DNA of 64,000 nt from assembly GCF_007990265.1 (NCBI RefSeq), contig NZ_BJWH01000007.1, positions 62,001 to 126,000 of the forward strand, read 5' to 3'. Origin of the DNA: Cellulomonas terrae. Its GTDB lineage: Bacteria > Actinomycetota > Actinomycetes > Actinomycetales > Cellulomonadaceae. Made by a program: the position numbers and the translations under genes. Shown here piece after piece: positions 19,071-26,800 of the stretch. Each line of letters starts with the position of its first letter. Within the stretch, counting starts at the first letter, position 1. Below the pieces are notes generated by a model that had not been told where the DNA came from, searched no databases, and was given only the letters and a program-made list of their open reading frames with translations.

Positions 19071-19777
19071 GGCTGGTCGGCGGGCGGGAACGTGACGGTG
19101 CCGCCGCGCGCGACGACGGCCTCGTGGTGGGCGTCGACGTCCTGGACGGTGACGACGAGCATGCCGGTCGCGGCGCCGAGCGTGGCCGGGGACGCGAGCC
19201 CCCACTCGGGCGCGACGCGGTGGAGCATGACGACCCCGTCCGCGGTGCGGACCTCCGCGTGCACGACGATGCCGGTGTCGTCGCGGTGCAGCGGTCCCGG
19301 CTCCAGGCCGAACACGTCGACCAGGTGCCGGTGCGCGGCCTCCAGGTCGGCGTAGACCAGCACCGCGATCCGGCGCAGCGGCTCGGTGGCGGCGACCGCG
19401 GTGTCCTCCAGGACGGCCAGGAGGCGCCGGCAGACGTCCTCGTCGGCGGAGCCGTCGGCGGGGACCACGGTGAGCCGGTGCAGCAGCCGCTCCATCCGCA
19501 GCACCTGGTCCTCCAGCGTGGCCAGGTGCGTGCGCAGGGCGCCGTCGAGGGTCCACGTCGGGTCGTCGAGGGCCGTGGCGATGTCCTCCAGGGACGTCCC
19601 GAACCGGCGCAGCACGCTGATCCGGTAGAGCCGCTCCACCTGCTCGCGCCGGTACACCCGATGGCCCGCGGGCGTGCGGTCCGGCGTCAGGAGCCCGATG
19701 TCGTCGTAGTGGTGCAGCGTGCGGACGGTCAGGCCGGAGACGTCGGCGAGCTCGCCCACCCGCCACTCGTCGGCCAT
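18998..19777 (-). CDS. MerR regulator fused to a VOC/glyoxalase-like ligand domain
   Basis: This 259-residue protein starts with a MerR winged helix (WRVGELADVSGLTVRTLHHYDDIGLL, then HRVYRREQVERLYRI), a short coiled coil (residues 85-115), and a C-terminal VOC-fold domain (AVLVYADLEAAHRHLVDVFGLEPG to the FWAPLP end). The VOC module probably senses a small ligand, as in bleomycin- or drug-responsive MerR proteins. The ATG is 1 nt after the stop of the upstream VOC gene, forming a two-gene operon read from a MerR-type promoter at 20217-20247. Confidence 0.88.
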   Translation of the reverse strand: MADEWRVGELADVSGLTVRTLHHYDDIGLLTPDRTPAGHRVYRREQVERLYRISVLRRFGTSLEDIATALDDPTWTLDGALRTHLATLEDQVLRMERLLHRLTVVPADGSADEDVCRRLLAVLEDTAVAATEPLRRIAVLVYADLEAAHRHLVDVFGLEPGPLHRDDTGIVVHAEVRTADGVVMLHRVAPEWGLASPATLGAATGMLVVTVQDVDAHHEAVVARGGTVTFPPADQPYGVREYGALGPEGEPWSFWAPLP

Positions 19778-19778
19778 C

Positions 19779-20168
19779 TCAGGACAGCGGCGAGTGGATG
19801 GCCCAGCGGTGGCCGAACGGGTCCACCAGCCAGCCGCGCTTCTCGTCGCCCTGGTCCGACGGCTCCCGGTCGACGGTCGCACCGGCGGCGACCGCGGCCG
19901 CGTACACCGCGTCGGCGTCGTCGACCCCGAGCACGACCGCGCACGAGCTGTGCCCGAGCGTCGCCGGGGCGTAGGCGCCGTAGTCGTGGAACTCGTCGGA
20001 CAGGTAGAAGGGGTTGCCGGCGATGGTGAGGGCGGCGAAGCCGATCTTCCCATCAGTCTCGTCACGCTCCGACTCCTGCAGGTTCTCCTGCGCACCGAAC
20101 GCCGCCGTGTAGAACGCGATCGCCGCCGCCGCGTCGTGCACCGTCAGGTACGGGACCAGGCTCGTCAT
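19779..20168 (-). CDS. VOC family (glyoxalase/bleomycin resistance-like) protein
   Basis: This 129-residue protein of the PhnB/VOC type starts LVPYLTVHDAAAAIAFYTAAFGA and ends EKRGWLVDPFGHRWAIHS. GAGGAG precedes ATG 20168 well. The fold binds divalent metal or sequesters aromatic compounds. It is the first gene of the operon with the MerR-VOC regulator, so it may bind or transform the same class of compound the regulator senses. Confidence 0.9.
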   Translation of the reverse strand: MTSLVPYLTVHDAAAAIAFYTAAFGAQENLQESERDETDGKIGFAALTIAGNPFYLSDEFHDYGAYAPATLGHSSCAVVLGVDDADAVYAAAVAAGATVDREPSDQGDEKRGWLVDPFGHRWAIHSPLS

Positions 20169-20216
20169 GCTCGCTCCTCGGCTCGGGCGGCGCACCGTCG
20201 TCGCCGCTTGCGCCTG

Positions 20217-20247
20217 ACGCTAGGCCCTCACGTCACGTGAGGTGCAA
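20217..20247 (-). promoter_or_regulatory. MerR-type promoter with 19-bp spacer and dyad
   Basis: Read on the minus strand: -35 TTGCAC (20247-20242), a 19-nt spacer, and -10 TAGCGT (20222-20217). The over-long spacer contains a perfect 17-bp palindrome at 20226-20242 (CCTCACGT-C-ACGTGAGG). A 19-20 bp spacer bearing the operator is the hallmark of MerR-activated promoters. It drives the VOC-MerR operon, implying autoregulation. Confidence 0.85.
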
Positions 20248-20279
20248 GGGGTGTGGGTGGCTGCCCCTAGCGTCGTGGC

Positions 20280-20642
20280 ATGGCTCCGACACACCACACC
20301 CTGGACTACGTCGAGATCGCGGCGCCGGACCTGCCGGCGGCGATCGACTTCTACTCCCGCGCGTTCGGCTGGGAGTTCACGCCGTACGGCCCCGACTACG
20401 CCGGCATCCGCTCGTCCGACGGCGACGGCGAGGTCGGCGGGCTCAGCGCGCACAACACGCCCGGTACCGGCGGCCCGCTCGTCCTGCTGTTCTCCGAGGA
20501 CCTCGACGCCACCGTCGCCGCGGTGGTGGCAGCCGGGGGGACCGTCGTCAACGGCCCCTACGACTTCCCCGGCGGCCGCCGGTTCCACTTCCACGACCCG
20601 GCCGGCAACGAGCTGGGCGTCTGGGCGTCGGCTCCGGAGTAG
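20280..20642 (+). CDS. VOC family protein
   Basis: This 120-residue single-domain VOC protein begins LDYVEIAAPDLPAAIDFYSRAFGWEFTPYG and ends RFHFHDPAGNELGVWA, the 27 kDa-antigen/CFP30B-like branch common in actinobacteria. It is divergent from the MerR-controlled VOC operon and could share that control region. TAGCGT (20268-20273) lies six bases before the ATG, suggesting leaderless expression. The ligand is unknown. Confidence 0.88.
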   Translation: MAPTHHTLDYVEIAAPDLPAAIDFYSRAFGWEFTPYGPDYAGIRSSDGDGEVGGLSAHNTPGTGGPLVLLFSEDLDATVAAVVAAGGTVVNGPYDFPGGRRFHFHDPAGNELGVWASAPE

Positions 20643-21458
20643 TCAGCGGGCGGCGCGGGTCGCCACGGTGAGCAGGTGCGGGCTCAGCCCGAGCAGGCTG
20701 GGTTCCGCCTCGATCACGCGTGCCGCGTCGAGCACCGCCTCGCGGCGGGCGTCGCCGTCGTCGAACGCGGACGCGAGCGGCTTGATCCAGTGGCCCATCC
20801 CCTCCACGCCGACCGTCTCCCGCACGACGAGACCGGCCTCGGTCGCCTCCGCCGGGAGCTCCTCCGGTCGGTGGAAGTAGGCGGTGGTGAACCAGCGCGG
20901 GTCCCCGGTGGGGTTCTCGTGCACGCCGGTGGCCAGGTCCTGCTCGACGATCGTCCGGAACGCGGGGTCGAACAGGTACGACTGCGCGAGCCCGTCGAAC
21001 AGGGACGCGAACCGGGTGATCGCCATCGCGATCACGACCCCACCGGGCACGACGACCCGCAGCGCCTCCCGCCAGGCGGCCAGCCGGTCGGCGCGGTCGG
21101 TCAGGTGGTAGAGCGGACCGAGCAGGAGGACGGCGTCGACCGACGCGTCGGGCAGGGGGAGGGCGCGGGCGTCGGCCACCTGGGCGGTGAACCCGTCGAC
21201 GGACCCGAGGCGTTCGGACGCCCGCGCCACGTGCCCCGGCAGCAGGTCGACGAGGTGGACGGCGTGGCCGTCGTCGAGCAGCCACTCGGAGTGCACCCCC
21301 GTCGCGCCGCCCACGTCGAGCACCCGCGCTGCCGGCGGCAGGTGACGCCGGACGACCTCCTGCACCCGCGCCAGCTCGAGGCGGCCGAGGCCCTGGCGCA
21401 GACGCGTGTCCTCGTCGAACGCCGAGTCGTAGTGGTCGTGGATGGCGGGCTGCTCCAT
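20643..21458 (-). CDS. Class I SAM-dependent methyltransferase
   Basis: This 271-residue methyltransferase has motif I ARVLDVGGATGVHSEWL (near residue 45), acidic VHLVDLLPGHV, and LPLPDASVDAVLLLGPLYHL. The C-terminal part (YFHRPEELPAEATEAGL) matches small-molecule methyltransferases of the UbiE/Tam-like group. The substrate is unknown. TACGTT on the minus strand lies six bases before ATG 21458, so it is likely leaderless. The stop abuts the stop of the convergent VOC gene. Confidence 0.85.
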   Translation of the reverse strand: MEQPAIHDHYDSAFDEDTRLRQGLGRLELARVQEVVRRHLPPAARVLDVGGATGVHSEWLLDDGHAVHLVDLLPGHVARASERLGSVDGFTAQVADARALPLPDASVDAVLLLGPLYHLTDRADRLAAWREALRVVVPGGVVIAMAITRFASLFDGLAQSYLFDPAFRTIVEQDLATGVHENPTGDPRWFTTAYFHRPEELPAEATEAGLVVRETVGVEGMGHWIKPLASAFDDGDARREAVLDAARVIEAEPSLLGLSPHLLTVATRAAR

Positions 21459-21509
21459 CGCGACAACGTACGAGCGCGCCCCGGCCGGTGCACGGGGATA
21501 TCCGTCAGG

Positions 21510-22115
21510 TCACGACGCCGCTTCCCGGTCGGCCGTCTTGCCGTACCTGTCCAGGTACTCGTCGAACAGGTCGGCCTCCCGTCTCCTGGCGAAGCTGGAA
21601 CTCAGGTAGGCGACGGACGGCTTCTGGAGGAGGGGCAGCAGGTCGTCCGGGGTCAGGGCCGTGTCGACGAGCGCCACCTCCTCCAGGTGGGGCACGTCGA
21701 TGAGGAACGAGATGTCGGACAGACCTTTGCACCCCCAGATGCGGAAGGTCGTCAGGTGGTCGAGCCGCCGCAGGTCAGGCAGGACGAGCGCTCCTCTGGT
21801 GTTGAGGATGTGCAGCTCCTCGACCTGCGTGAGATCCGCGAGGAAGTCCCAGCCCGCCGCCGACCGGAACTCGTTGAGGAAGAGACTCCTGAGCGTGCCG
21901 ACCTCCGCGAGGGCACCAGGGTCGGCGACCTTGACGTTGATCAGGCCCAGGCTCTCGAGCAGTGGCAGGTCCGTCAGGAACGCCAGGGACGGGAGCTGCG
22001 CCCGCCAGAGCTCGAAGGCACGTCTCGAGGTGTATCTCCCGACGAGGAGCTCCGACTCCGAGAAGCTGCCCTCGGCGACGACGGTGCCCTTCACGATCCG
22101 AACGTTCTTCGACAC
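21510..22115 (-). CDS. Leucine-rich-repeat-like protein, unknown function
   Basis: This 201-residue protein has four or five irregular leucine-rich repeats of about 22-25 residues across positions 45-165 (for example LPLLESLGLINVKV, LTQVEELHILNTRG, VPHLEEVALVDTAL). There is no signal peptide or membrane helix, so it should be cytosolic. GTG 22115 is chosen because GGAGG lies 7 nt upstream. It lies 25 nt downstream of a small membrane protein gene on the same strand. Probably a protein-binding scaffold; I do not recognise a named family. Confidence 0.65.
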   Translation of the reverse strand: MSKNVRIVKGTVVAEGSFSESELLVGRYTSRRAFELWRAQLPSLAFLTDLPLLESLGLINVKVADPGALAEVGTLRSLFLNEFRSAAGWDFLADLTQVEELHILNTRGALVLPDLRRLDHLTTFRIWGCKGLSDISFLIDVPHLEEVALVDTALTPDDLLPLLQKPSVAYLSSSFARRREADLFDEYLDRYGKTADREAAS

Positions 22116-22140
22116 GGGTGGTCCTCCGGGGGAGCGGCGG

Positions 22141-22482
22141 TCAGCCGACGAGCTCACGGGCGGCCACGACGAGCAGCAGGACCACCATCACGACCGGGCC
22201 GAGCGCCGCCAGGACGACCGTGGTCCGGGTCCGCGCCCGGGGCGCCCACCCCCGCCGGGCCTGCACGAGCGCGATCGCCAGGGCGGGCAGGGACGGCACC
22301 AGCGAGGACATCAGGAGCGTCACCGCGCCGAGGGTGCCGAAGGACTGCGGGTCCCGGGCACCCTCGACCGCGAACACCGCCGCGAGGACGACGCCGGTCG
22401 CCCCGACGGCCGCGAGCAGCAGCGCGACCCAGCTGAGAACGCTCGCCCAGGGAACGCGTCGCGCCGCGGCCTGCTCGGTCAT
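22141..22482 (-). CDS. Small membrane protein coupled to the CPBP gene
   Basis: This 113-residue protein has three hydrophobic segments (about residues 12-38, 48-72, 85-112) separated by a basic loop (QARRGWAPRARTRT). Its ATG shares ATGA (22479-22482) with the stop of the CPBP protease gene, and no independent ribosome site is visible, so translation is probably coupled. No family recognised. It may be a partner or regulator of the protease. Confidence 0.7.
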   Translation of the reverse strand: MTEQAAARRVPWASVLSWVALLLAAVGATGVVLAAVFAVEGARDPQSFGTLGAVTLLMSSLVPSLPALAIALVQARRGWAPRARTRTTVVLAALGPVVMVVLLLVVAARELVG

Positions 22483-23321
22483 GCAGGGACAGTACCGGCG
22501 GCCTCGCGTCCCCAGCGCCGGTAGACCACGGCTGCGGTGAGGATCAGGAGCGGGAGCACCGCGAGGCTCTCGGGGCGGACGCCGAAGAGCAGAGGCGTGT
22601 CGATGACGACGACGTCTGCGGACAGCAGCGGCCAGGCCACGGCGTTGGCCATGCCGTGGCCGAGCACAGCGGGCCAGACGCTGCCGGTGCGGTCGCGGGC
22701 GACCCCCCAGATGACCGCCATCGCGAGCACCGCGACGGAGAACATCGGGATCTGGACCGCCAGGGGGAGCGTGGTGTACCCGTCGCCGAACGCGACGATG
22801 TAGGGCACGTGCCACACGGCCCACAGGACACCGACCGCGAGGTGCCGACGCAGCGCCGGGACGCCCAGCGCGGCGAGCCGGGGCTCCAGGTACCCCCGCC
22901 AGCCGAACTCCTCGAACGCCGCGAACGTCAGGCGGGCGACCAGCCCGGTGGCGAACAGCACGGCGAACCGCTCGGCCGCGCCGGGCGCCAGGTGCACGTC
23001 CCCGACGAGTGCCCCGAGTGCGAGCGGGACCGCGAACAGCACGGGGAACAGCAGCAGCGCGACGGCGTACCAGCCGCGCTCGCGGCCGAGGCGCAGGCCT
23101 GCGTCGGCCCAGCCCTCGCGGCCGATCGTGCGCAGGCCCACGGCCAGGAGGATCGGGCTCATGATGAACAGGAGGGCGCCCGCGCTGGTCTCCGGGTCCG
23201 GCGACGACGCCATGACCAGGCCGCCGAGCGTGGACAGGACGAGGACGCCGACGGCGTAGACCGTCACCCCGCGGCGGGTCACGGGCCTGCGGGTGCGGGG
23301 GACTGCTGCGGTCGTGGACAT
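22479..23321 (-). CDS. CPBP family intramembrane metalloprotease
   Basis: This 280-residue polytopic protein has the CPBP (Abi/Rce1-like) motifs: EEFGWRGYLEP (EExxxR) near residue 135, WHVPYIVAFG near 170, and a late HGMANAV. These Glu and His residues form the intramembrane protease site. Relatives cut prenylated or bacteriocin precursors or confer self-immunity. GAAGGAG precedes ATG 23321. A PadR gene lies just upstream on the same strand and may control it. Confidence 0.9.
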   Translation of the reverse strand: MSTTAAVPRTRRPVTRRGVTVYAVGVLVLSTLGGLVMASSPDPETSAGALLFIMSPILLAVGLRTIGREGWADAGLRLGRERGWYAVALLLFPVLFAVPLALGALVGDVHLAPGAAERFAVLFATGLVARLTFAAFEEFGWRGYLEPRLAALGVPALRRHLAVGVLWAVWHVPYIVAFGDGYTTLPLAVQIPMFSVAVLAMAVIWGVARDRTGSVWPAVLGHGMANAVAWPLLSADVVVIDTPLLFGVRPESLAVLPLLILTAAVVYRRWGREAAGTVPA

Positions 23322-23389
23322 GGTGGGGCTCCTTCGGGCGTGGGGCATCGCCCGGCCGCCGGGTGGCGGTCGGTGGTGGGGCGGGTGGC

Positions 23390-23935
23390 TCAGTCGGTCA
23401 GCTCGGCAAGCAGGTCCTGGGCCCAGTCGAGCTCGGCGCGCGCGTGCACGAGCCCGTTGGCGAGGGTCGCGAGACGCAGGCGCATCTCGAGGGTGGGCGT
23501 GATGCCGGCGGCCGCGAGCGCCTGCTCGGAGGCGACCCGGGTCTGCTCCAGGACGGCGGCGAGCTCGCGCGCCTCCGCGGCACGTTCCTCCAGGACGGCC
23601 CGCACGCGGTCGGTGCCGAGGCGGCCGACGAAGAACAGCCGCACCAGGAACACCTCCCGCGACGGCACGTACTCCACGGGTGCGGCGAGCCAGGAGTCGA
23701 GCTCGGCCAGGCCCGCGTCGGTGATGGAGTGCTCGCGCCGGTCGGGCTTGCCCTCTTGCGGGATGGTCCGGACGTCGACGAGGCCCTCGGAGGCCAGGTG
23801 GCCGAGCGTGCGGTAGATCTGCGCCTGGTCGGCCGGCCAGAAGTGCGCGACCGACTCCTCCATGTGCTTGCGCAGGTCGTAGCCGGACATCGGGGAGATC
23901 GAGAGGAACCCGAGGACGGCGTGCTTGAGGGACAT
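23390..23935 (-). CDS. PadR family transcriptional regulator
   Basis: This 181-residue protein has a PadR winged helix (LKHAVLGFLSISPMSGYDLRKHMEESVAHFWPADQAQIYRTLGHLASEGLV, with a DRREHSITDAG wing) and a C-terminal Vir_act helical dimerization domain. It likely represses its own promoter and the downstream CPBP operon. The -10 box TATGGT ends six bases before ATG 23935, so the mRNA is predicted leaderless. Confidence 0.92.
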   Translation of the reverse strand: MSLKHAVLGFLSISPMSGYDLRKHMEESVAHFWPADQAQIYRTLGHLASEGLVDVRTIPQEGKPDRREHSITDAGLAELDSWLAAPVEYVPSREVFLVRLFFVGRLGTDRVRAVLEERAAEARELAAVLEQTRVASEQALAAAGITPTLEMRLRLATLANGLVHARAELDWAQDLLAELTD

Positions 23936-23941
23936 GCACCG

Positions 23942-23976
23942 ACCATAGGGGACCTGTCATCTATAGGACAAGTCCT
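23942..23976 (-). promoter_or_regulatory. PadR promoter with overlapping dyad
   Basis: On the minus strand TTGTCC (-35, 23971-23966) is followed by an 18-nt spacer and TATGGT (-10, 23947-23942). AGGAC-AA-GTCCT (23965-23976) is a 10-base dyad overlapping the -35, and a partial copy of AGGACTTGTC-like sequence recurs in the GACCTGTC region at 23951-23958. Position over the -35 suggests autorepression by PadR. Confidence 0.6.
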
Positions 23977-23984
23977 CTATTGGC

Positions 23985-24572
23985 TCAGGAACGGACGAGG
24001 GTCACCTCGGCGTGGGCGCTGGTCCGCGCCAGGCGGGTGTCCGGCTGCTGGGCGAGCGCCAGGGCGGCAGCGCCGAATCGTTGCGCCTTCACGGTCCCGG
24101 AGGGGCGGGCGACCGTGACCTGTGTCGTGGCCCGGCGGAGCGCGGACCAGACCGTGCGGCACTCCGCGGTGAGCTGGTCGTGCAGGGCCTGGCCGGTGTC
24201 GAGCATGTTCCACCGCACGGCCAGGCGGCCGCTCTGGAACCGCCCCCCGACGTAGTCCGGCAGGTGCGTGCTGGTGAGGTACTGGATGATCGCCACCGAC
24301 CCCCGGTCCCCGACGTGGACCCCGGGGAGCGGCACACAGCCGGCCGGCAACGCCCCCAGGGGCAGCGGGAGGAACGCCTGGACCCGGCCGCAGTGCAGCG
24401 CCTCGGGCAGGGTCGGGTGCAGGTGGGTGTTGCCCGGAACCAGCGGGCCGCCGTGGCTGCACCTCCATGCCGCCTGCGGCACCAGCTCGCGCAGGGCCGC
24501 GTCGAACACGACCTCGTCGTCCGGCTCCATCCACAGCTCGGTGCTCGTGGTGCGGTTCCCTGCCTCGCGCAT
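23985..24572 (-). CDS. Hypothetical protein, 195 residues
   Basis: A cytosolic protein with no recognised family. It starts acidic (TSTELWMEPDDEVVFDAALREL), contains a CSHGGP motif near residue 42, and has a mixed alpha/beta middle (VGDRGSVAIIQYLTSTHLPDYVGGRF) and a Thr/Arg-rich end. Codon positions are GC3-rich, so it is coding. GAGGTGG precedes ATG 24572. Its stop codon lies next to the PadR promoter. No link to the divergent sulfur operon is evident. Confidence 0.6.
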   Translation of the reverse strand: MREAGNRTTSTELWMEPDDEVVFDAALRELVPQAAWRCSHGGPLVPGNTHLHPTLPEALHCGRVQAFLPLPLGALPAGCVPLPGVHVGDRGSVAIIQYLTSTHLPDYVGGRFQSGRLAVRWNMLDTGQALHDQLTAECRTVWSALRRATTQVTVARPSGTVKAQRFGAAALALAQQPDTRLARTSAHAEVTLVRS

Positions 24573-24651
24573 CTGCCACCTCGTCCTCACGGCCTGCGCA
24601 GATCCTGGCAGAACCCGGGGTCTCACCATCTGGAAACCTCGCCGGTCACTG

Positions 24652-24680
24652 TTGTCACACCCCGACCGCACTGGCATGGT
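24652..24680 (+). promoter_or_regulatory. Promoter of the Cys leader and sulfur operon
   Basis: TTGTCA (24652-24657), a 17-nt spacer, and CATGGT (24675-24680) form a good sigma-70-type promoter. The leader ORF ATG lies eight bases after the -10, so transcription should start at or within 1-2 nt of the ATG, giving a leaderless leader peptide. Confidence 0.6.
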
Positions 24681-24688
24681 CCCGCCCC

Positions 24689-24778
24689 ATGTCCACGAGT
24701 CGCGTGACCGACCGCGCAGCCCTGCTGCGCCTCGTCGTCGACCCGTCGACCAGCGGTGCCTGTCAGCCCTGTCGCTGA
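24689..24778 (+). CDS. 29-residue Cys-containing leader peptide (candidate attenuator)
   Basis: A small ORF encodes MSTSRVTDRAALLRLVV followed by DPSTSGACQPCR and stop. The C-terminal CQPC with basic middle region matches the style of actinobacterial leader peptides found before sulfur-assimilation and sulfonate-uptake operons, which sense cysteine supply by ribosome stalling at Cys codons. It sits 103 nt upstream of an ABC importer/flavin monooxygenase operon and directly after a promoter with no 5' UTR. Real translation is inferred from the start context and similarity of design; no database check was possible. Confidence 0.65.
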   Translation: MSTSRVTDRAALLRLVVDPSTSGACQPCR

Positions 24779-24794
24779 CCTCTCGCCCGCACGA

Positions 24795-24853
24795 CCCCGT
24801 CGCTCCGGGGACACCTGACCGCCTGCCGTGCCGCCTCGTCGCGCCCACGGCAC
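24795..24853 (+). promoter_or_regulatory. Hairpins between leader peptide and sulfur operon
   Basis: Two stems follow the leader stop. CCCCG (24795-24799) pairs with CGGGG (24806-24810). TGCCGTG (24824-24830) pairs with CACGGCA (24846-24852); GTGCCG (24828-24833) can alternatively pair with CGGCAC (24848-24853). They precede the GAAAGG ribosome site (24869-24874). Such alternative stems are compatible with ribosome-controlled attenuation, but which one forms is untested. Confidence 0.4.
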
Positions 24854-24881
24854 CCCCGTCATGCCATCGAAAGGCTCCACC

Positions 24882-25949
24882 ATGCGTTCTCGACCCCTGT
24901 CCGCCGTCGCCGCGGCCCTCCTCGTGGCCATGTTGGCGGCCTGCTCCGACGCGGCCGCCACCCCCGCCACCAGCACCGCCCCGGACGCGACGCTGCCCAC
25001 CACGGTGCCCGCGGGCACGACGCTCGTCGTCGGCGACCCGAGCATCCAGGTCGCCGTCGAGCTCGCGGGCGACGACCTCGACAGCGACCTCGGCTTCGAC
25101 ATCGAGTGGGCCAACGTGTCCGGCGGGCCCGCCACGACCGAGGCGTTCCGCGCCGGGTCGCTGGACGTGGGCGCCGTCGCGGACATCCCACCGATCCACG
25201 CGACGTGGACCGGGCTGGACGTCCGGATCGTCGCCGCGTCGTACCGCGAGGACTGGGAGGAGAACCCGATCTACTCGTTCGGCGTCGCCCCCGGCGTCGA
25301 GGGGGTGAAGTCCCTGGAGGACTTCGAGGGCCACCGCATCGCGTACAGCCCGGGGCAGGCCCAGGGGGCGATCGTCCTGCGCGCGCTGGAGGAGGCCGGC
25401 CTGACGACGGACGACGTCGAGCTCGTCGAGCTGCCCAGCACCGGCGACGTGTACCCGACGGCGCTCGCGGCCAAGGAGGTCGACATCGCGCCGCTCGGTG
25501 GCGTGCAGGTCGCCCGCTACCTCGACAGCTACGGCAAGGACGGCGCCCACACGGTCGAGCACGGGCTCCGCGACGACCCGAGCGTCCTCTACTCGCCGAC
25601 GTCGACGCTCGACGACCCCGCCAAGGCGGCCGCCCTGCGCGCGTACGTCCGGCTGTGGGCGGCGGCCAAGCTCTGGATCCACGACCACCCGGAGGAGTGG
25701 AAGGCCGGGTACTACGTCGAGGACCAGGGGCTGAGCGAGGCCGACGCGGACTACCTGGTCGAGCACGCGGGGATCCCGGACATCCCCGCCGACTGGACCG
25801 AGCCGATCGCGCGCCACCAGGAGACCGTCGACCTGCTCGCGGCGGAGACCGGCAACGAGGTCCTCGACGCGGCGGACCTGTGGGACCTGCGGTTCGCGCC
25901 GGTCGTCGCCGAGGCCGTCGAGCAGTACCGCGCCGGGGCGGAGGGCTGA
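24882..25949 (+). CDS. ABC importer substrate-binding lipoprotein (SsuA/NMT1-like)
   Basis: This 355-residue secreted lipoprotein has a basic start, a hydrophobic core and lipobox LAAC with Cys21. The mature domain has the periplasmic-binding type II pattern of aliphatic sulfonate/nitrate/taurine binding proteins: TEAFRAGSLDVGAVADIPPIHA and LKSLEDFEGHRIAY-like (VKSLEDFEGHRIAYSPGQ). GAAAGG lies upstream. First structural gene of an importer-monooxygenase operon; organosulfur uptake is inferred from family and the Cys leader. Confidence 0.88.
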   Translation: MRSRPLSAVAAALLVAMLAACSDAAATPATSTAPDATLPTTVPAGTTLVVGDPSIQVAVELAGDDLDSDLGFDIEWANVSGGPATTEAFRAGSLDVGAVADIPPIHATWTGLDVRIVAASYREDWEENPIYSFGVAPGVEGVKSLEDFEGHRIAYSPGQAQGAIVLRALEEAGLTTDDVELVELPSTGDVYPTALAAKEVDIAPLGGVQVARYLDSYGKDGAHTVEHGLRDDPSVLYSPTSTLDDPAKAAALRAYVRLWAAAKLWIHDHPEEWKAGYYVEDQGLSEADADYLVEHAGIPDIPADWTEPIARHQETVDLLAAETGNEVLDAADLWDLRFAPVVAEAVEQYRAGAEG

Positions 25950-26800
25950 TGTCGACGCTCACCGCACCGCGCGCGCTCGTCGCACCGCGCCCGACAGGGA
26001 CCACCCGGATCCGACGACGCACGACACGGCGGCTCGGACCGGGCCGCACCCTCCCCGGCGGCGCCGCGCTCGGCCTCGTCGCCCTCCTGGCCGTCTGGAC
26101 GATCGGCAGCGCGACGGGCTTCCTCGACCAGCGGACCCTCTCCGCACCCTGGACGGTCGTCACCACCACGGGCGAGCTGCTCGAGCAGGGTCGCCTGCAG
26201 GAGAACCTGGCCGTCTCCGCGCAGCGCGCCTTCCTCGGGCTCGCGCTCGGCATCGTGCTGGGCACGCTCCTGGCGCTCGTGTCCGGCCTGAGCCGGTGGG
26301 GCGAGGCCCTGATCGACGGTCCCGTGCAGGTCAAGCGGGCCATCCCGAGCCTCGCGCTGCTGCCGCTGCTCATCCTGTGGCTCGGCATCGGCGAGACCAT
26401 GAAGGTCGTCACCATCCTGCTGGGCGTGTTCGTGCCGGTGTACATCCACACCCACAACGGGCTGCGCACCATCGACGCCCGGTACGTCGAGCTCGCCGAG
26501 ACGGTCGGCCTGTCGCGGTGGGAGTTCGTCCGACGGGTAGTGCTGCCGGGCGCGCTGCCCGGGTTCCTGCTGGGGCTGCGGTTCGCGGTGACGGGGGCGT
26601 GGCTGTCCCTCGTCGTCGTCGAGCAGATCAACGGCACCGCCGGCATCGGCTACATGATGGAGCTCGCGCGCACGTACGGGCAGACCGAGATCATCGTCGT
26701 CGGCCTGGTGCTCTACGGCGTCCTCGGCTTCGGGTCCGACGCCCTGGTCCGACTCGTGCAGAGGAGGGCCCTGACGTGGCGTCGCACCCTGGCCGACTGA
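25949..26800 (+). CDS. ABC importer permease (SsuC-like)
   Basis: This 283-residue protein has about six membrane helices after a basic N-terminal tail (residues 1-35). The cytosolic EAA loop is visible as YVELAETVGLSRWEFVRRVVLPGALPG (near residue 170), the coupling helix that contacts the ATPase. Its ATG overlaps the lipoprotein stop by one base (TGATG). SsuC/TauC family. Confidence 0.92.
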   Translation: MSTLTAPRALVAPRPTGTTRIRRRTTRRLGPGRTLPGGAALGLVALLAVWTIGSATGFLDQRTLSAPWTVVTTTGELLEQGRLQENLAVSAQRAFLGLALGIVLGTLLALVSGLSRWGEALIDGPVQVKRAIPSLALLPLLILWLGIGETMKVVTILLGVFVPVYIHTHNGLRTIDARYVELAETVGLSRWEFVRRVVLPGALPGFLLGLRFAVTGAWLSLVVVEQINGTAGIGYMMELARTYGQTEIIVVGLVLYGVLGFGSDALVRLVQRRALTWRRTLAD

